DNA of 64,000 bases from Macrostomum hystrix (Eukaryota > Platyhelminthes > Macrostomidae): NCBI GenBank assembly GCA_950097015.1, contig CATNEN010000033.1, positions 4,619,001 to 4,683,000 on the forward strand, written 5' to 3'. Below are positions 1 to 12,178 of this stretch, in pieces. The position numbers and the translations under genes were made by a program. The first letter of the stretch is position 1, and the number at the start of each line of letters is the position of its first letter. Under the pieces are notes generated by a model, which saw only the letters and a program-made list of their open reading frames with translations, had not been told where the DNA came from and made no database searches.

Positions 1-56
1 TGGTGTCGAATTGCATCCGGCGCTAGTGTGTATAAAATCTAGACAATAAAACTCAC

Positions 57-3000
57 GCTTTGTCACCGTCGGGCAGGACGTCTCACAGTCCGTGCGACTC
101 CAGAATGCGGGGCCGCTCAGCTCCGAGTCGTTGCAGGCCAACGCTGAAGACTGGAGTATGTTGCAGTTGAAATTCTGGAACGCGAAGATCTGACGTAGAT
201 GAGTTTCAGGGCAGGAGCTGACTGGGGTTTTACTCGTCACGCTGGGTGATTGGCCCAGGCACACATCAATGCTGAAGGTTGTGGTTGGCTTCGGTACGTC
301 AGTTGAAGTTGAAGTGGCTGCGGTGGTTGTTGCGGTGGTGGTCGTGACCATTGGAGCTGTTGTGGAAGAGACAGCACTGCTCCCTCTGCCTGTGGGCCGT
401 ATCGCGACGATGCGCTTGGCTTTACATTGGGTCTTGCACTGCTCGCCTGTGACAAACAGGTTCTGGCTGCCACCACAGCCGTAATACGTGAACTCGTGGC
501 AGTTTTTCGTTGTACTACTGTAAAAGTACATAGCTCTTTGCGAAGCTTCCACTGTCTGTCCTGGGCAAGTGTGACCGTGCGAAGGAGGGTATAAGCAGGG
601 ATTGCTCTGCAGCTGACTCTGGCACATCTTGCGGCACTCGTGCATCGTAAGGAAGCGATTCCGGTTGCCAAGGCAACCACCGTAAGTCATTTCGTCGCAT
701 GCTCCCGTGTCCTGGTTGAAGTAGTAGCGCTTCAAGCTGACATTGCACGGGCCCGTCTCCTTCGGCAAAAGGCAGATCTGGTGGCGCTTTTCCGGGTAGC
801 AGTAGTTCTTGCAATCTGTCCACGAGCTGAAGAAGTTCAGGTCGCTGCCGTGCCTGCCCATCGACTGGTAGCAGTTAAATGAGGAGCTGTCGTAATAGAA
901 CCCGAGTCTCTGTCGATTCTCGGCACTGGTATCTCCACTCGGGGGCCTTGAAGGTGCTGGAGCGTCTTTTGGTAGCTGACAGCGGTCCTGCACCATGTCC
1001 AAGGTCATCCAGCCACCACTGCAGAGCTTTTGGTGCGCCTCGCACAAGCTGCCGGGCTGACAAGACGTGGGCGTCACCTGGCACAACGATTGTTTGCTCG
1101 AGACTGAAAAGCATTGATGAAAAGAAGGTTCCAGAGAGAAAAAAGTTCATTACAGATAGCTCGTAGTTCCTTAATATGATAATCATTATCATGTTTCTGT
1201 ATCACAGTTGCGATGTCTATTCCACTCTTATATACGAGATTATAGCTAGTTCATCATTTTTCTAAGCACCAATAAGCAACCAGTCAGTGACTTCAAAGGC
1301 TTTTTTGAAGCTTTGGAATCTATGAATTTCCTTACCATAGTTCTTGCAGGCGTAGATGCAGTCTTCGGCGGTCTCGAAATTGTTGCCGTTGCCACCGCAG
1401 CCAGTGTACTTAAATACCGAGCACTTATTCCTCTTTGAGTCATAAAAGAACCTCAAAAGCCTCTTCCCGTCCGTCATCGGACAGGAGCCTGCTGACGGTC
1501 GTAGGCCGCAGACTCGGCCTTGAACCAGCAGAGGCGCTTGGCCCTCCGCTATCGGCAGGCGGCTGTTGTGGGCAGACGCGCGCTGTGGCGGTGACGTTGC
1601 TGGTTCAACAATACAAGTCTTTTGGCACGCAACCTCATCGAAGAATCGATTTTTGTTGCCATGGCATCCAGTGTAGGCGAACGACAGGCACTTACGCTGC
1701 TCTGGGCTGTAGTAGTAACGAATCAGCTCTTTTCCCTGCGAGGCGCACGCACCGGGGTCCTTCGGTAAGCTGCAGAGCTCTGAGATTGGAGAATGGCGAA
1801 ATTTTTGGGCTGGTGGACCACACACAGAGCTGCACCGTTGAATACTGCGAACAGATTTCTAAGTCGGAAGGTCATGTCCGGCTGGCGGCACGCATCTAAG
1901 GGCCCTCTGTTGCTACATCCCATCCTATATCCTATTTTTCGTTTTCTGTGTGTGCCGGCTTACATTCCGTCAGCGTGATCTTCTACCTGTATTCCACTGC
2001 TAAGGCTGCCTCCACTCGCCCAATGATGCCAGCGTCTAGTCCGCTCCTCGACGGAAGAGTTGCGGAATGTTTTGTGTGGGCCCTCGATCACACGCCAGGT
2101 CAAATTTGTCTTTAATTTCTATAGGCATTCGGGTTTGGCTAGCCCTTATCCCTCTCTGCTCCTGTTGCCACATCGATGTTTAAGGCAAATAATAGTGCAG
2201 GTATCAGTCCTGCTGGGAACGTGCCAAACCTTCTACAGAGCTGGGCAGGCAGAACTTCTGGCACTCCTCTCGCGAAGCGAAGCTATTGCTGACCCTGTCA
2301 GTGCCGCAAGCCCGACGACTGATGCACTGCTTGGTCTGTTCGTTGTAGAAGTACCTTTTCTCTCGGTAGGGGCACACTATGCCGTCCTGTTCGGAACTGA
2401 AAACAGCGAAGCATCGATCTGGAATTGTTTAAAAAATGTGTGAATTGCTTTTTAAGCTTGGACCCACAGAAAAAAAGAATAATGCTTCCCGCATTACACA
2501 CCTTGGATGATGCTGTCCTTGGCGGGGATCAGACACTGGTCACTGCAGGCTTGCTTCTGCCGAAAGAACTTGGAGTCTGCGAGTCCGCCGCACTCAGGAT
2601 TATCTCTGAGGACGGCCTGAATGCAGGTGCCGACCTTTTTAACATAATAGTACACCAGGGCACTTGACGAGTACCTGGAGCTGTCGTAGTCGATACAAGC
2701 GCTGGCCTCCTCAAACGAGCAGTTGGGCTTGTTAAATTCTAAGTAGGCAATTGAAAATGTTATTCAATATTATTAGGTCAGAAGATTTTAGTTATGCAAA
2801 TCATCAAAAGTGGGAAACGTGGATCTAGAACGCACGTTGAAAACGCCTCAAACAGAAGATCTCGCATTCCTCCATCGAGTCGAAGCGGTTTGAGGAGCCG
2901 GCACTCCCGTAGTAATTGTAACTCCTGCATTCACCATCGTTGGGCACATAGCCATAGGCGGTGATGGCTTTTGAGTCCGACATCCCATCAATCATGTTTC

Positions 3001-6000
3001 CCTGGCTTGTCTCCTGGCGACAGGGTTCGAAATCTAAAAATATTTTCGTTGCGTCACAATTTTTCGTAATATGCCAGCGTCATAATAAGTAAACGTAATC
3101 AGCGAGGCAAAACCCAACTTTCAGTGCGTTCAGCTTAAAGCTTTCCCCCTACAGCTTTGTCAAAGCAAATAAACCAAACAGTCACATCCATATGGATGCA
3201 GGTAAATCAACAGTAAAAAATTGGATTAATAGCTTCCTACAATAGTTACCTACTAACAAGAACATATTTATGAGAATAGTTAAAGATCACGTACTTAAAA
3301 TGGGCATCGAATTGGTGCGTGCAGGGGCTACAGTTGTGAAGACTGTTTGATTTGAACTTCTTCCAACTACGGGCCGCTTTAGACGGTCATTCGATGAATC
3401 CGATAGAGTTGTGTCATTTTGCATTACATTTGCCTGTGTGGTAGTCGTTGAAACTGTTGGTTCCTCTGCTGTCGTCGTTGGTTCCTCAGTTGAAGTCGTT
3501 GGTTTAGTTCTTGTGGTCTTGTGGTCAGTTGTGGTTGTTGTTTCAACTACAGTGGTCGTAGGTTCCTCAGTTGTCGTCGTTGTTTCCACAGTTGTTGTGG
3601 TTGGTTCCTCAGTTTTAATCGTTGGTTCCTCAGTTGTAGTCGTTGGTTCCTCAGTTGTAGTCGTTGGTTCCTCAGTTGTGGTCGTTGTTTCAGCTATTGT
3701 AGTCGTTGTTTCCTCAGTTGTAGTCGTTGGTTCCTCAGTAGTAGTCGTTGGTTCCTCAGTTGCATTCGTTAGTTCCTCAGTTGTTGTAGTCGTTGTTTCC
3801 TCAGTAGTAGTCGTTGGTTCCTCAGTTGCATTCGTTAGTTCCTCAGTTGTTGTCGTTGGTTCCTCAGTTGTAGTCGTTGTTTCTTCAGTTGCGGTCGTTG
3901 TTTCAGCTATTTTAGTCGTTGTTTCCTCAGTTGTAGTCGTTGGTTCCTCAGTTGTGGTCGTTGTTTCAACTATTGTAGTCGTTGTTTCCTCAGTTGCGGT
4001 CGTTGTTTCAGCTATTGTAGTCGTTGTTTCCTCAGTTGTAGTCGTTGGTTCCTCAGTAGTAGTCGTTGGTTCCTCAGTAGTAGTCGTTGGTTCCTCAGTT
4101 GCATTCGTTAGTTCCTCAGTTGTTGCGGTTGGTTCCTCAGTTGTAGTCGTTGTTTCTTCAGTTGCGGTCGTTGTTTCAGCTATTTTAGTCGTTGTTTCCT
4201 CAGTTGTAGTCGTTGGTTCCTCAGTAGTAGTCGTTGGTTCCTCAGTAGTAGTCGTTGGTTCCTCAGTTGCATTCGTTAGTTCCTCAGTTGTTGCGGTTGG
4301 TTCCTCAGTTGTAGTCGTTGTTTCTTCAGTTGCGGTCGTTGTTTCAGCTATTTTAGTCGTTGTTTCCTCAGTTGTAGTCGTTGGTTCCTCAGTAGTAGTC
4401 GTTGGTTCCTCAGTTGCATTCGTTAGTTCCTCAGTTGTTGTAGTCGTTGTTTCCTCAGTAGTAGTCGTTGGTTCCTCAGTTGCATTCGTTAGTTCCTCAG
4501 TTGTTGTCATTGGTTCATCAGTTGTGGTCGTAATTTCAGCTGTTGTTGTCGTTGGTTCCTCATTTGTAGTCGTTGGTTCCTTTGTTGTAGAGGTTGGTTC
4601 GACAATTTTAGTCGTTGGTTCCTTAGTTTTAGTCGTTTTTTCAGCTGCTGTAGCAGTAAGGATTTCAGCTGAAGTCGTTGGTTCCTCAGTTGTTGTGGTT
4701 GGTTCCACAGTTTTAGTCGTTGGTTCGACAGCTGTAGTCGTTGGTTCCTCAGTTGAAGTCGTTGGTTTAGTTCTTGTGGTTGGTTGTACCTGAGTTGTGG
4801 TTGTTGTTTCAACTGCTGTCGTCGAAGGTTCCTCAGTTGTAGTCGCTGTTTCCCCAATAGTTTTCGTTGGTTCCTCAGTTGTAGTCGTTGTTTCCTCAGT
4901 TGTAGTCGTTGGTTCCTCAGTTTTTGTCGTAGGTTCCTCAGTTGTTGTCGTTGGTTCCTCAGTTGTTGTCGTTGGTTCCACAGTTGTAGTCGTTGGCTCC
5001 TCAGTTTTAGTCATTGTTTCAGTTGCTGTAGTAGAAAGTTCCTTAGTTGTAGTCGTTGGTTCCTCAGTTGTGGTCGTTGTTTCAGCTGTTGTAGTCGTTG
5101 GTTCCTCGGTTGTAGTCGTTGTTTCAGTTGCTGTAGTAGAAAGTTCCTTAGTAATAGTCGTTGGTTCCTCAGTTGTGGTCGTTGTTTCAGCTGTTGTAGT
5201 CGTTTTTTCCTCAGTTGTAGTCGTTGGTTCCTCGGTTGTAGTCGTTGGTTCCTCAGTTGTAGTCATTGGTTCCTTAGCTGTTGTCGTTGGTTCCTCAGTT
5301 GTAGTCGTTGTTTCAGTTGCTGTAGTAGAAAGTTCCTTAGTAATAGTCGTTGGTTCCTCAGTACTAGTCGTTGTTTCAGTTGCTGTAGTAGAAAGTTCCT
5401 CAGTTGTAGTCGTTGGTTCCTTAGTTGTGGTCGTTGTTTCAGCTGTTGTAGTCGTAGGTTCCTCAGTTGTTGTCGTTGGTTCCACAGTCGTAGTCGTTGG
5501 TTCCTCAGTTGTAGTCGTTGTTTCAGTTGCTGTAGTAGAAAGTTCCTCAGTTGTAATCTTTGGTTCCTCGGTTGTATTCGTTGGTTCCTCAGTTGTAGTC
5601 TTTGGTTCCTCGGTTGTATTCGTTGGTTCCTCAGTTGTTGTCATTGGTTCCTCAGTTTTAGTCGTTGTTTTAGCTGTTGTAGTTGTAAGTTCTTCAGTTG
5701 TAGCCGTTGGTTCCACAGTTTTTGACGTTGATTCCACAGTTTTTGACGTTGGTTCCTCAATTGCAGTCGTTGTTTCAGTTGCTGTAGTAGAAAGTTCCTC
5801 AGTTGTAGTCTTTGGTTCCTCGGTTGTATTCGTTGTTTCAGTTGCTGTAGTAGAAAGTTCCTCAGTAATAGTCGTTGGTTCCTCAGTTGTAGTCGTTGGT
5901 TCCTCAGTTGTAGTCGTTAGTTCCTCAGTTATTGTTGTTGGTTCCTCAGTTGTTTTCGTTGGTTCCACAGTTGTAGTCGTTAGTTCCTCAGTTGTAGTCG

Positions 6001-6803
6001 TTGTTTCAATTGCTGTAGTAGAAAGTTCCTCAGTAATAGTCGTTGGTTCCTCAGTCGTAGTCGTTGGTTCCTCAGTTGTAGTCGTTGGTTCCTCAGTTGT
6101 AGTCGTTGGTTCCTCAGTTGTAGTCGTTAGTTCCTCAGTTGTAGTCGTTGCTTCAATTGCTGTAGTAGAAAGTTCCTCAGTAATAGTCGTTGGTTCCTCA
6201 GTCGTAGTCGTTAGTTCCTCAGTTGTTGTCATTGGTTCCTCAGTTTTTGTCGTTGTTTCAGCTGTTGTAGTTGTAAGTTCTTCAGTTGTAGCCGTTGGTT
6301 CCACAGTTTTTGACGTTTGTTCCTCAGTTTTAGTTGTTGGTTCCTCAGTTGTGGTCGTTGTTTCCTTGGTTTTATTCATTACTTCTTCTACTGTAGTTAT
6401 TGGTTTAAACATTTTATAAGTAGTTGTTGTTGGTCCAGTTTTCACTTGCGTCTCTGTTGTGTAACCTTCCGCTTCCTTTGATGTATTCGACTTTGCAGGC
6501 TTCTTGGTTGTTTCGAAAGTCTCATTTTGGAAGCCGAGTCGACCAAGAGCTTCGTTTATGTTAATTTTGTCACCCTCTGTTCTTGCTTCTGTGAGCGGAA
6601 ATTAAATTTTGGGTGAAAATTCGTATATTTAAATATTAGATGTTGTGAACAGGTTACGATAAAATTCGTCACCAGGAGAAAAACACAGTGAAAATCTAGC
6701 CAGGAACTCAACGCTTACCAGTTTGAGCATGGACGGCAGCCATCCTCAGCAGAAGAAGCAGTGGCACGACTGCCGCGGTAGCAGCGATGGTTCGCGCCAC
6801 CAT
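57..6803 (-). CDS. Secreted multi-Kunitz protein with mucin-like Thr/Glu/Pro region (partial, continues past left edge)
   Basis: I join seven exons on the minus strand with matching phases: 6803-6719, 6588-3295, 3033-2836, 2738-about 2498, 2396-2230, 1779-1336 and 1103-57; the last ends in a GTGAGT donor, so the gene continues off the window. Exon 1 encodes a signal peptide (MVARTIAATAAVVPLLLLL, then RMAAVHA). Exon 2 is about 1,100 codons, mostly heptads such as EEPTTTT, probably O-glycosylated. Exons 3-5 each encode one Cys-rich Kunitz-like unit. Exon 6 encodes two good Kunitz domains (core FAYTGCHGNKNRF and FKYTGCGGNGNNF). Exon 7 adds a Cys-rich segment, further Kunitz units (clearest MTYGGCLGNRNRF), a short Thr-rich linker and another Cys-rich unit. 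Kunitz domains usually inhibit serine proteases; a role in secreted mucus or extracellular matrix is inference. The exon 4 donor (GTAATG) is the least certain junction. Confidence 0.8.
3411..6420 (-). repeat. Coding minisatellite, 21-bp units encoding Thr/Glu/Pro heptads
   Basis: About 3 kb of imperfect 21-bp units within exon 2 of the Kunitz gene. The commonest heptad is EEPTTTT; variants include EELSTTA, EELTNAT and AETTTTT. Blocks of several heptads recur as longer units, for example around 3,750-4,450. The opposite strand is also open for long stretches (Val/Ser-rich), which is a side effect of the repeat composition. The signal peptide and Kunitz exons place the real reading frame on the minus strand. 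Confidence 0.9.
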
Positions 6804-8190
6804 CTGGGGTCCTTGGCCTGTAGTTCTGAGTTCGGAGCAAGCGAACAGAGGCACTATTCAAAGCGGCAGCCGGGAAACTCGATGGAGATGTCAGATTCAA
6901 GTGAAGCCCAAGCAAATAGGTACAGAAGTTTTCGGAACCAGGACCTGGGCCTCTTACACTGAGCGGTGGGCAGACTTCCTTATTTCAGACTTCGCGTGGA
7001 ACTTCCAATAGACTGAGGGGAAAGAAATACTAGATTGGGAGCGAGATGAAGTGAATTCGCCCCGGTAATGACTTTCACGGCATTGGCCCAATCAGCATAG
7101 GAACCTCTCGGGTCTGCTTCCAACGCAACAGAATGCTGCTGTGCAGTCGGTGTGCGCATCTGTTGCCCCTCACACCCAGTCTCCTGGGCTCTCTGCAGAG
7201 AGGAATGAATGGTCGAAGCCCCCTGAAGACTGCTGGATGCTATAGTCTGAACTACCATCGCGTTAGAGAATTAACAAGGAGCCGCTAGGCCTCATCTGCC
7301 AATTTAATTCTTCTTAGAGTGACGTAACGTCCGTCTACTGGATCTTCCAGTCAGGAAAATGGCGGTTGCATAACCCAACGATTGCTGGAGCCTGTGGCTC
7401 TTTACCGGGGCAGCAATACCTGAGAGGATATTAAAGAGTTATCAAATCTCTTTGATCCATGGTTTGATCCAAGACCATGTAGCTCGTAGGCTTATCTAGA
7501 TCGTATTCGTATCTAGGGAATCGAACTGAAGCATTCAGTCAAGATCCACCCATGCAGCTGCCCTTCAATCTAGTTGCTGGCCTTGACTTAATTAACACCC
7601 TCCTTTGTTGCCCGCCAGAAGACGGTGGTTCAAATTCCACATCACAAAAATGTATAAGCTTCCTCTACCTAAAACTAATAAATTCCATTTCAACCGATTC
7701 CGACCTCATAGCAATGCTTATTTTTGCCAAGCTCAGAGTTTAAACCAAGTTTGGACCCTCCGAGTCGTATTTTGAAACTTCGTATCTCTCGTATAGGCCC
7801 AGAAGTCGAGGGTAAGCCAGAAGAAATATGTGTTTTTCCGAGCGAAGCTTTGCGGCGTAGAAGGCCTTTATTACTAGAGTGGCACGTCGTTAGGACTTCG
7901 ATTGGTGCATTTTTGCTGCACTTCAATAGCATATGCGCCTTGCTGCTATACATCAGGTTGGGTATCTGCCAACTTTTTGTGTGAGGAGTCCCAGATCGCG
8001 AGGCATTTTTATGATGCTTAGATTATCACCGAAAGTCGCCAGAACCGAACGGTTTACTTTGAACACACTATCTTACTCGTCAGTAGCTGAACGGTTGTCG
8101 TTAGCACTTTTAGTGAAATTTGAATAGTATGCAAAAACTAGTCTTCACAGTAAGACACTAACTGGATGCAGTCACACACAGCGCGACAAA
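6804..8190. other. Region with no recognised gene
   Basis: This is the upstream side of the Kunitz gene and should hold its promoter, but I see no convincing TATA box or coding exon. A short segment near 7,600-7,645 resembles a tRNA B box (GGTTCAAATTCC) and may be a decayed SINE; I do not call it. Confidence 0.4.
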
Positions 8191-9310
8191 AGCAAACACA
8201 CACGATGGGCCGCTCATTTATTTAATTGGGTGGGTGAATTTTGGAGATAAAATAATGGGATGGCGGAGCGCACACAAGTAGAGAATGGAAAGATAAAGAG
8301 AGGCACAGAAAATCGATAGCATGCTACCTGCGAGCGTACATAGGGAGAGATGGAAGAGAAAGAACAGACAGAACGGACAATTAGATGGGCTGGAAGGGCA
8401 TGAGACAACGCTACGATAGTAATAGAATTCTGCGACACTCCCCCAAAAATTTAGAATTTTTTCCTTTTGAGATGAAGTACGTCAATGATACTGAGAAGCG
8501 AATTAGTTGACTGAATAGCAACCAAAAATATGAAAGCGAAACAATGCAGAACGGCGTGCGCTGGGAGCCTTTTTGCAATTAGAAGTATGAAGACTCGAAC
8601 GAAAAACAGCAATAGTGAAAACGATAAACCATTACACGAATGTAATTATCAGACTGACACCAATGGGGACACAAATTTTACTAGCCAATAAACAAGGTAC
8701 GAGTGTAAAAATGACGTGAAAATGAAGTACGAACTCAAGAAAAAAAGCACTGCATGAAAAAATTAAATCATGAAGCAACAATGAAACGTGACGCTACTAC
8801 TAAAACTGTGAGTTGAATTGAGCTGACATGGAGAGAGATGGTTTGAGCGCTACTCGGTGAGCTCAAGAGGGTTAACAAGCCTGAACCGGCGCTCAGCCCC
8901 CCCCCTCGGGGACCCCGATCCTGCACTGGGCCAAGCGAACCACGTCGGCAGAACGAACGGCGTCGTCGCGAACGACAGCGACGCGTTTCGATGACACCGA
9001 TCCTCCAGCAAAACGAGGTTAATTCCGCTCTCCTTGAATCATGACCACATCTCCGACCTTTGCAATAGAAACTCCGCTCTGAGTCTTCAATACTCTTTCT
9101 CTCAACTCTGATGCATACTGATCTCAGAAAACGCTGACAGCAGACCGAGGGAATCGCAATCGCTTCTGCAAGGGTAACAGCGCCGCTGGAGCACTGCCGC
9201 CTCCGGGAACGGGTTCCTGGATAACTCGAAAAATCGTCAAAAATCGAGTCAGAGCGGACAATTAGATGGCTGAGAGGGCATGAGGCAACACGACGCTAGT
9301 AATCGCGACA
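8190..9310 (-). mobile_element. Decayed BEL/Pao-type LTR retrotransposon remnant
   Basis: On the minus strand about 8,880-9,130 reads as a broken integrase C-terminal (DUF5641-like) region: LRERVLKT, then VGDVVMIQ, then interruptions by a stop and shifts. Downstream, 8,450-8,438 is a polypurine tract (ATTTTTGGGGGAG) followed at 8,437 by TGTCGCAG, the usual look of a 3' LTR start. A related ~70-bp sequence beginning TGTCGCG lies at 9,310-9,240 in the same orientation. The far end of the LTR-like part is not defined. No intact protein remains. Confidence 0.5.
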
Positions 9311-9870
9311 TAGTTTATGCGGCAGCACTAGAGTTTTCGAAATGAGGCACTTGGAGTCGGCGCACCTTCATTCCATTATAGGTAGCTTAGAAATTAGACG
9401 TAGCTTAGAAGAAGTTTTCTACAGGGCCTGGTCTTTGTCTTTGATGCAGTGCATTAATATCGTTCTAGTTAAAACATGGTTGCAATGGAGTTTTTTCTGT
9501 TGGGTGGATCCCCAGTTCCACCCATTTAAGTTCTCCATTCTAAAGATTCCAAGAAATGCGACTGTGTTCGTTCATTTAAGTATTCCAGATCTTAATTGCC
9601 GCATTTAAAGGGGAGAATTATTTATTTTATCGCTCTACTTTCTTTCTAGTCCATTGAAAACTGATTGGCTCATCTCGTTGGTCCAGTGCAATGTATCATT
9701 AATAGATTATGAGGACAAGGCAGATGGACTCCTGAGAGAGGCCTGTAACTGCTTCGTCGCCACTCAATGTGCCAAAGGGCGTATAAGTCTAAATTTGGAG
9801 AGTTACTCGTTAAGGAAAGACTGCTTGTGGACGAAAGGCGTTCTCCGAGCGATCATTTGAAATCTTAGCC

Positions 9871-10383
9871 ATGACTCATCAGCAGCATCAGCAGCAAGTG
9901 GCGTCGGCGGTAGCATCCGCTGTGTCTTCCGCTACCACCTTGATTAGGGTTCGGCCAGAGTTCTACCTGGCCGACCTCGGTTCTCAGAACCCGCCGGCGC
10001 TCACCTTTGCCTTGCCGTCGCGAGCATTTAACTTCAGCGGCATCAGCGGTGGCGATAGTGGCGGCGGTGGCGTCAGCGGCATCGTCAACAGCGCCTCCTC
10101 CAGCTGCTCGCTGCCAGCGGACATCTCAGACGCAGGACGTGGCGGAGTTGACGAAGATGAAGCTCCTCCTGCTTCTGACAGTCGCCGGCCGCCGCTGCGG
10201 CCGCAGCGGAAGAGTTCGGCCACGAGTCCGCTGGTGGTATGCACCTGCCGTCGGCGGCTGATGAGCAATGACGAGGATGAAGACGACGGCCAGTGGCTGC
10301 CACCGCGACCGCCACCAAAACAGCTGCAGCCGCCGACGCAGCATTCAGTCGTTAGTGACTTAAACTTTAGTATTCAAAGCTGA
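9871..10383 (+). CDS. Unidentified Ser/Gly/Pro-rich protein (possible exon)
   Basis: A 170-codon GC-rich reading frame starts at an ATG and begins with Gln/His repeats, then an Ala/Ser run, the more ordered stretch TLIRVRPEFYLADLG, low-complexity Gly/Ser and Asp/Glu segments, and a proline-rich end. Base composition matches real exons nearby and differs from the flanking AT-rich DNA. I recognise no domain. It may be a short intronless gene or the first exon of the coiled-coil gene near 11.5 kb; I could not match splice phases. Confidence 0.35.
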   Translation: MTHQQHQQQVASAVASAVSSATTLIRVRPEFYLADLGSQNPPALTFALPSRAFNFSGISGGDSGGGGVSGIVNSASSSCSLPADISDAGRGGVDEDEAPPASDSRRPPLRPQRKSSATSPLVVCTCRRRLMSNDEDEDDGQWLPPRPPPKQLQPPTQHSVVSDLNFSIQS

Positions 10384-11340
10384 TCGATTGAGAGTTGGAA
10401 TGCCAAAGAAATCACTGATTTCATAAGGTCGCGCGATTTTATGGCGCAAAACTATAATCTTCTGGCAATTTATTTTTCCTGACTAGAAAGCCGTAAACGA
10501 ATCCCGCAGAATCATTTGTTCGGACGCGCCGGAGAGCAGCGCGGGCATTATTCAGCTTTCGAGTCCTCATCATACTCTATGGAAAACCTCCATCAGGTTT
10601 GGCTTCATGTCTTCCCACCTGCAAACTAACGAACTGCTTGGGTCAGACAGGTTTCGCCCAGCCCTGTGACAGGACTGATACTTGCAGGAATGGGTTTCCA
10701 AAGCTGCGGATTAGTCTGAACCGGATGGCAGATGAGGCACATCGCTTGTTGGGGATGGGGGCTGATACCTGGGCTTAAGTAAAGTCTGTCTATCCATACA
10801 GGCTTGGCTTATTTCGGCGACGGATGCTGGATTAAGGTTTGGGGTCTAATCAGAGCTTATGAGCATACTCAGCTAGCAAAATGACATGCGTCATTCGAGG
10901 TTCAGCAGTTTCTGGCCCTCCAGATTATCGAGAATTTCAACCTGGATTGGTGGCTAGCTGAACCTTGAAGATTCGTTAAAACTTATTCCTGGGAGGCTCA
11001 GCTATGCTTCATCAGATCAGTTTGAGAATATATTAATAGCAAGCTGAGCTGATTCAATCGTCCTATAATAACTTAAGAACACTGAAACTTTCCGCAATGC
11101 ACTCTGAAAATGAACTCAATCTGTGCCATAGGTGCTATAAGTAGTCGGAAGAAAAAATCGGTTGCATTGTAGTCCCATTGATGTTTAAAAATCCCAAAAA
11201 GCTAAAGCTAATCTCTATAAAGCTTGGGGCACCCACCACAAGTCCAAGAACTCGTTATAAATGCCGCACACTCATCTCTTTTAGCCCAGTAATTAGACCT
11301 TCGGACATAAAATTCACCCAGCTGTAATATGGCTCCGCTA
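10384..11340. other. Non-coding stretch, nothing recognised
   Basis: AT-richer sequence without convincing coding potential or tandem repeat. Confidence 0.4.
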
Positions 11341-11359
11341 GGGAAGACTTTTTTTCGTT

Positions 11360-11440
11360 TTGTGTGGCTACCCCTCTTCCCAGTCCATGGACTGAACAGT
11401 TGTATGCTTTGCCCTAGAAGCGCCGCGCAATAGTAGATCT
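11360..11440 (+). mobile_element. SINE family 2 fragment (3' part)
   Basis: The segment with CAGTCCATGGACTGA, followed by CAG, a few bases and GCGCCGCGCAA, matches the 3' portion of the SINE-like elements at 21,690 and 51,553. The tRNA-like head is absent. Confidence 0.55.
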
Positions 11441-11533
11441 AGCCAGAATGGGTTCGCTGTCATTTAGCTTCTCAATGAAGAAAAATCACGAAAACCGTCG
11501 CCTTAGTTTGTCTCCCAAAAACTCAAAAGGCAG

Positions 11534-12178
11534 CGGAGCGCGAGCGGGACGGCTTCGCATCGGCGACCCGTCGTCTCGAGGAGGAGAACGAAGCTCTGCG
11601 GCGTCAGCTACGTGACGCACGTCGCCAGCTGGAGGACGCGGAGCGGGAGTCCGAGCGACTGCGCGACGCGCACCTGCGTGCGGAGAGGGCACTGGAGGGC
11701 CGGGAACGGCTGCAGCGGCTGCGAGTCCGAGCGCTGGAGCAGCAGGTGCGCGATCTTACGACGCTAATCAGAAACTAAAAGTCAACACAATTGAAACACA
11801 AGTCAAAACAATACAATTGCCCGACCGTCATCTCTAAAGATTTCAGTGCTCAAGGAGCAGCAGCTCCGTCTTCAGCAGCGGCAGGTGGATGAGGAGGCAG
11901 GTGAGTCGCGCAGCCGCGCAGCCAGGCGATCGCATTCCCTCCGCCGGCATCAACGGCAGCTCCTCGATGGTGACGACCGAACGGGTATCGAACTGATGGA
12001 ATTGCGCGGCCTCCTGGACGCCTCTCTGGCGACAGTAAGTCAGGATCCTCGACTGGGTTCGGCGCTCCTGGAAGCTGAGACCCGTCGGCTCAGCGATGCC
12101 CTGCTGCTCCGTGGCGGACGTCGACACCTTCAGGAGGATGTTACACAGGCCGGCCGGCAGGGTGCCTGGAGGCGGTGA
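11534..12178 (+). CDS. Coiled-coil protein, two putative exons
   Basis: Exon A (11,534-11,745) follows an acceptor-like CAG and ends at a CAG|GTGCGC donor. It encodes a highly charged heptad-patterned helix (RRLEEENEALRRQL and onward, with Leu/Ala at a/d positions). Exon B (11,847-12,178) follows TTTCAG and encodes another Leu-, Gln- and Arg-rich helical segment ending at a TGA. The two exons do not join in phase: A ends in phase 0 while B reads best in phase 1. A microexon, a different donor or a frameshift must be involved. The upstream start is not found. I cannot name a family; long coiled coils of this sort are common in cytoskeletal and centrosomal proteins. Confidence 0.4.

Noticed and set aside
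3411-6419. Long plus-strand Val/Ser- and Cys/Arg-rich frames opposite the Thr repeat
   Set aside because: They are the antisense of a 21-bp coding repeat; signal peptide, splice sites and Kunitz exons all support the minus strand.
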